Shown piece by piece: positions 5,735 to 7,659 of a stretch of 7,659 nucleotides of DNA. The stretch spans positions 1 to 7,659 of the forward strand of contig JACQQZ010000109.1 in the NCBI GenBank assembly GCA_016206755.1, read 5' to 3'. The notes beneath the pieces were generated by a model that had not been told where the DNA came from, made no database searches, and worked only from the letters and a program-made list of their open reading frames with translations. Position 1 is the first letter of the stretch; each line of letters begins with the position of its first letter. The position numbers and the translations under genes are program-made. The DNA is from Candidatus Omnitrophota bacterium (GTDB taxonomy: Bacteria > Omnitrophota > Gorgyraeia > 1-14-0-20-64-10 > JACQQZ01).

Positions 5735-7273
5735 ATGAAGATCGAAGTTTCGACAAAAACTCTGGATCGGCAGCCGGGGGATGTTCTCACCCTGCCGGTT
5801 GCCGAAGGCGGCCGATTGCCCTCATGGGCGGGCCGATGGCCTTCTGCCGCCCGCAAGCTGGTGGAACCGCTCTTAAAATCCAAGGATTTCACCGGAAAGC
5901 TCAATGAGCTGGCGGCTTTCCCGGCGCCTGGCGGCTTGCCTGTTTCGTGGGTTTATTTGGTGGGTGTCGGCAAAGAAAGGGAGCTGACGCCGGATCGGTT
6001 GCGTCAGGTCATTGCCGTTGCAGCCAGGCGCGCTCAGGCGCAGCGCCGAAAAGCGCTTGTATTCCCCGTCGTCGGTGTCAGCGCCCGCGAGATTCCCGCT
6101 GAAACAGCAGGGCAGGTTTTGGCCGAGGGGGCCGTTCTTGGAACGTACCGGTTTACGCTCTATAAAACGCTCAAGCCGGAAGAACAGAAACGCTTGGAAA
6201 AAGTCACATTGGCCGTCGGGAGGGGAATTTCCTCCGCAGCGGTTGCGACCGGTGCCAAGAACGGCACGCTCATTGCCGATGCCGTCGGATTCAGCCGGGA
6301 CCTCATCAATCTCCCGGCCAATCACAAGTATCCCGAAGACATTGCCGCCCGCGTGCAAAAAAATGCCAGGAAAAATACAGGCGCCTCCAAAATTTCTTGC
6401 CGCATCATTAAAAAAGCGGAATTGACCCGGCTGGGACTCAACGCGATTCTCGCCGTCGGCCAAGGATCGGTGCATCCTCCGGTGTTGGTGGCTCTCGAAT
6501 ACAAAGGCCCCGGGGCGGGATCCAAGCCCCCTCTGGTTTTCGTCGGAAAAGGGATTACGTTTGACTCGGGCGGGATCTCCATCAAACCTTCCGGCAACAT
6601 GGACCAGATGAAATACGACATGTCCGGCGGCGCGGCGGCGGCCGGAGCGATTCAAGCCATCGCGGGGCTAAAATTGCCCGTTCACGTTGTGGGCATTATT
6701 CCTTTTAGCGAAAATTTGCCCAGCGGCTCGGCGCAGCGGCCGGGCGACATCATCAGAACTTTCAGCGGCAAAACCGTGGAAGTCTTGAACACCGACGCCG
6801 AAGGCCGGTTGGTTTTGGCCGATGCCCTGAGTTTCGCGCGGCGCTCAAAGCCGGCGGCGATGATTGATTTGGCAACTTTAACGGGGGCATGCGTGGTTGC
6901 CTTGGGCAAGCACGCCTGTGCATTGCTCACCAATCACGACGGCTTTGCCCGGCAGGTCAAAGAAGCCGCCGCCCGCACGCACGAGCGCGTTTGGGAGCTG
7001 CCCCTGTGGCCTGAGTACAGCGAGCAAGTCAAGTCCGGACCGGCCGACTTGAAAAACATCGGCGATGACGGGGCAGGGACGATCATCGGCGCTGTTTTCC
7101 TGAAGGAATTTGTCGGCAATATCCCCTGGGTGCACTTGGACATTGCGGGCACGGCATGGGCGGACAAAGATCAGGCATACTTGAGTAAGGGAGGCACCGG
7201 TTTCGGCGTGCGGTTGTTGACGGCCTTGGCCGCCGATTGGAAACCTCTCCCCTCAACAGTGAAGGTATCGTAG
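5735..7273 (+). CDS. pepA: Leucyl aminopeptidase A, M17 family
   Basis: The product (512 residues from the ATG at 5735) is a cytosolic, two-metal, typically hexameric exopeptidase that removes N-terminal residues from peptides. The catalytic C-terminal half is fully conserved with the M17 family: [11 protein letters not shown] supplies metal ligands K272 and D277, SIKPSG supplies catalytic K284, and D295 lies in KYDMSGG. The family signature NTDAEGRL supplies D354, E356 and catalytic R358. The late HLDIAGTAW block is also present. The N-terminal third is the more variable alpha/beta domain. Length fits the family (about 500). An in-frame TTG at 5717 would add six residues and has AAGAAG about 6 nt upstream; I prefer ATG because MKIEV is a natural start, though its own SD is weak. 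It has its own promoter and folE follows after one base. In some bacteria PepA also binds DNA for recombination or regulation; nothing here tests that. Confidence 0.97.
   Translation: MKIEVSTKTLDRQPGDVLTLPVAEGGRLPSWAGRWPSAARKLVEPLLKSKDFTGKLNELAAFPAPGGLPVSWVYLVGVGKERELTPDRLRQVIAVAARRAQAQRRKALVFPVVGVSAREIPAETAGQVLAEGAVLGTYRFTLYKTLKPEEQKRLEKVTLAVGRGISSAAVATGAKNGTLIADAVGFSRDLINLPANHKYPEDIAARVQKNARKNTGASKISCRIIKKAELTRLGLNAILAVGQGSVHPPVLVALEYKGPGAGSKPPLVFVGKGITFDSGGISIKPSGNMDQMKYDMSGGAAAAGAIQAIAGLKLPVHVVGIIPFSENLPSGSAQRPGDIIRTFSGKTVEVLNTDAEGRLVLADALSFARRSKPAAMIDLATLTGACVVALGKHACALLTNHDGFARQVKEAAARTHERVWELPLWPEYSEQVKSGPADLKNIGDDGAGTIIGAVFLKEFVGNIPWVHLDIAGTAWADKDQAYLSKGGTGFGVRLLTALAADWKPLPSTVKVS
7261..7265 (+). 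promoter_or_regulatory. Ribosome binding site of folE inside the pepA end
   Basis: GAAGG lies 9 nt before the folE ATG at 7275 and within the last codons of pepA. It fixes the folE start and shows that folE is translated from the pepA transcript. Confidence 0.7.
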
Positions 7274-7274
7274 A

Positions 7275-7659
7275 ATGGAACTTCCAACGCTGACTTCGCC
7301 CGGCCGGGATTTAAAAGAGATCACCGCGGAGCTTTTGGAGGCGCTCGGAGAAGACCCGGGCCGCGAAGGTTTGGCAAAAACCCCGGACCGCGTCTCACGC
7401 GCTTTGCGTGAGATGACAGCCGGTTATCGCCAAGACCCCCATGCGATTTTGAAGGGCGCGCGTTTTACCGAACGGTACGATGAAGTTGTGCTCGTCAAGA
7501 ACATTGACGTCTATTCATTGTGCGAGCATCATATGCTTCCTTTTTTTGGAAAGTGCCACGTGGCGTATCTGCCGGCGGGGCGCATTGTCGGGCTGTCCAA
7601 AATTCCCCGGCTGGTGGATTGTTTCGCACGGCGTTTGCAGGTGCAGGAGCGCCTGACCA
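7275..7659 (+). CDS. folE: GTP cyclohydrolase I (C-terminus cut by window edge)
   Basis: The first 128 residues of GTP cyclohydrolase I are visible. The enzyme converts GTP to 7,8-dihydroneopterin triphosphate, the entry step to tetrahydrofolate and, in many bacteria, to queuosine and related 7-deazaguanines. The N-terminal helix region shows the family pattern [16 protein letters not shown] (25-40). The zinc motif [10 protein letters not shown] (81-90) gives C83 and H86 as zinc ligands; the third cysteine would lie past the edge. [34 protein letters not shown] continues the conserved core, including the GLSK segment (106-109). It begins one base after the pepA stop (TAG-A-ATG) with its SD inside pepA, so the two are cotranscribed and probably translationally coupled. 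No truncation or missing key residue is seen up to the edge. Identification is firm from motifs. Confidence 0.97.
   Translation, partial: MELPTLTSPGRDLKEITAELLEALGEDPGREGLAKTPDRVSRALREMTAGYRQDPHAILKGARFTERYDEVVLVKNIDVYSLCEHHMLPFFGKCHVAYLPAGRIVGLSKIPRLVDCFARRLQVQERLT

Noticed and set aside
5873..6655. A 260-codon minus-strand frame inside pepA
   Set aside because: It is a shadow of pepA, whose own frame has all M17 metal ligands and catalytic residues.
1..7659. CRISPR array, insertion sequence or prophage
   Set aside because: I see no regularly spaced repeats, no transposase or integrase and no phage structural gene.

Overview
The window looks like chromosomal DNA of an uncultured, fairly GC-rich Gram-negative bacterium. 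Nothing in it fixes the phylum. Core genes (aminopeptidase A, GTP cyclohydrolase I, tRNA-Leu) sit beside a large orphan exported protein that carries three copies of an AGLE/AGLEE motif. From memory such motifs occur in Omnitrophota-like genomes, but I could not check this, so the assignment is weak.

Layout. Positions 1-2700 (minus strand) hold a two-gene signalling module: a FIST-domain sensor protein, followed 30 bp later by a membrane-anchored GAF histidine kinase that runs off the left edge. A 138-bp AT-rich divergent region (2701-2838) carries promoters for both directions. The rightward one (TTGAAT-N17-TATAAT) lies so close to the ATG that the orphan gene (2839-4686) is probably translated from a leaderless mRNA. 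Next come a promoter-like sequence (4712-4740), a complete tRNA-Leu(GAG) with encoded CCA (4862-4946), and a Phd/YefM - RelE/ParE toxin-antitoxin pair (5097-5639) with its own promoter and palindromic operator candidates. Immediately after lies a promoter for pepA (5735-7273). One base after the pepA stop, folE begins and runs off the right edge.

How the parts fit. FIST plus kinase is most simply a small-molecule sensing pathway whose response regulator would lie beyond the left edge. pepA and folE form a transcription unit but share no obvious pathway (peptide turnover versus tetrahydrofolate/queuosine precursor synthesis). The toxin-antitoxin pair looks like a compact accessory insertion between a tRNA gene and a housekeeping operon. 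The least explained items are the orphan exported protein with its motif repeats and leaderless-type promoter, and an 11-bp inverted copy of the tRNA 3' end just downstream of the tRNA.
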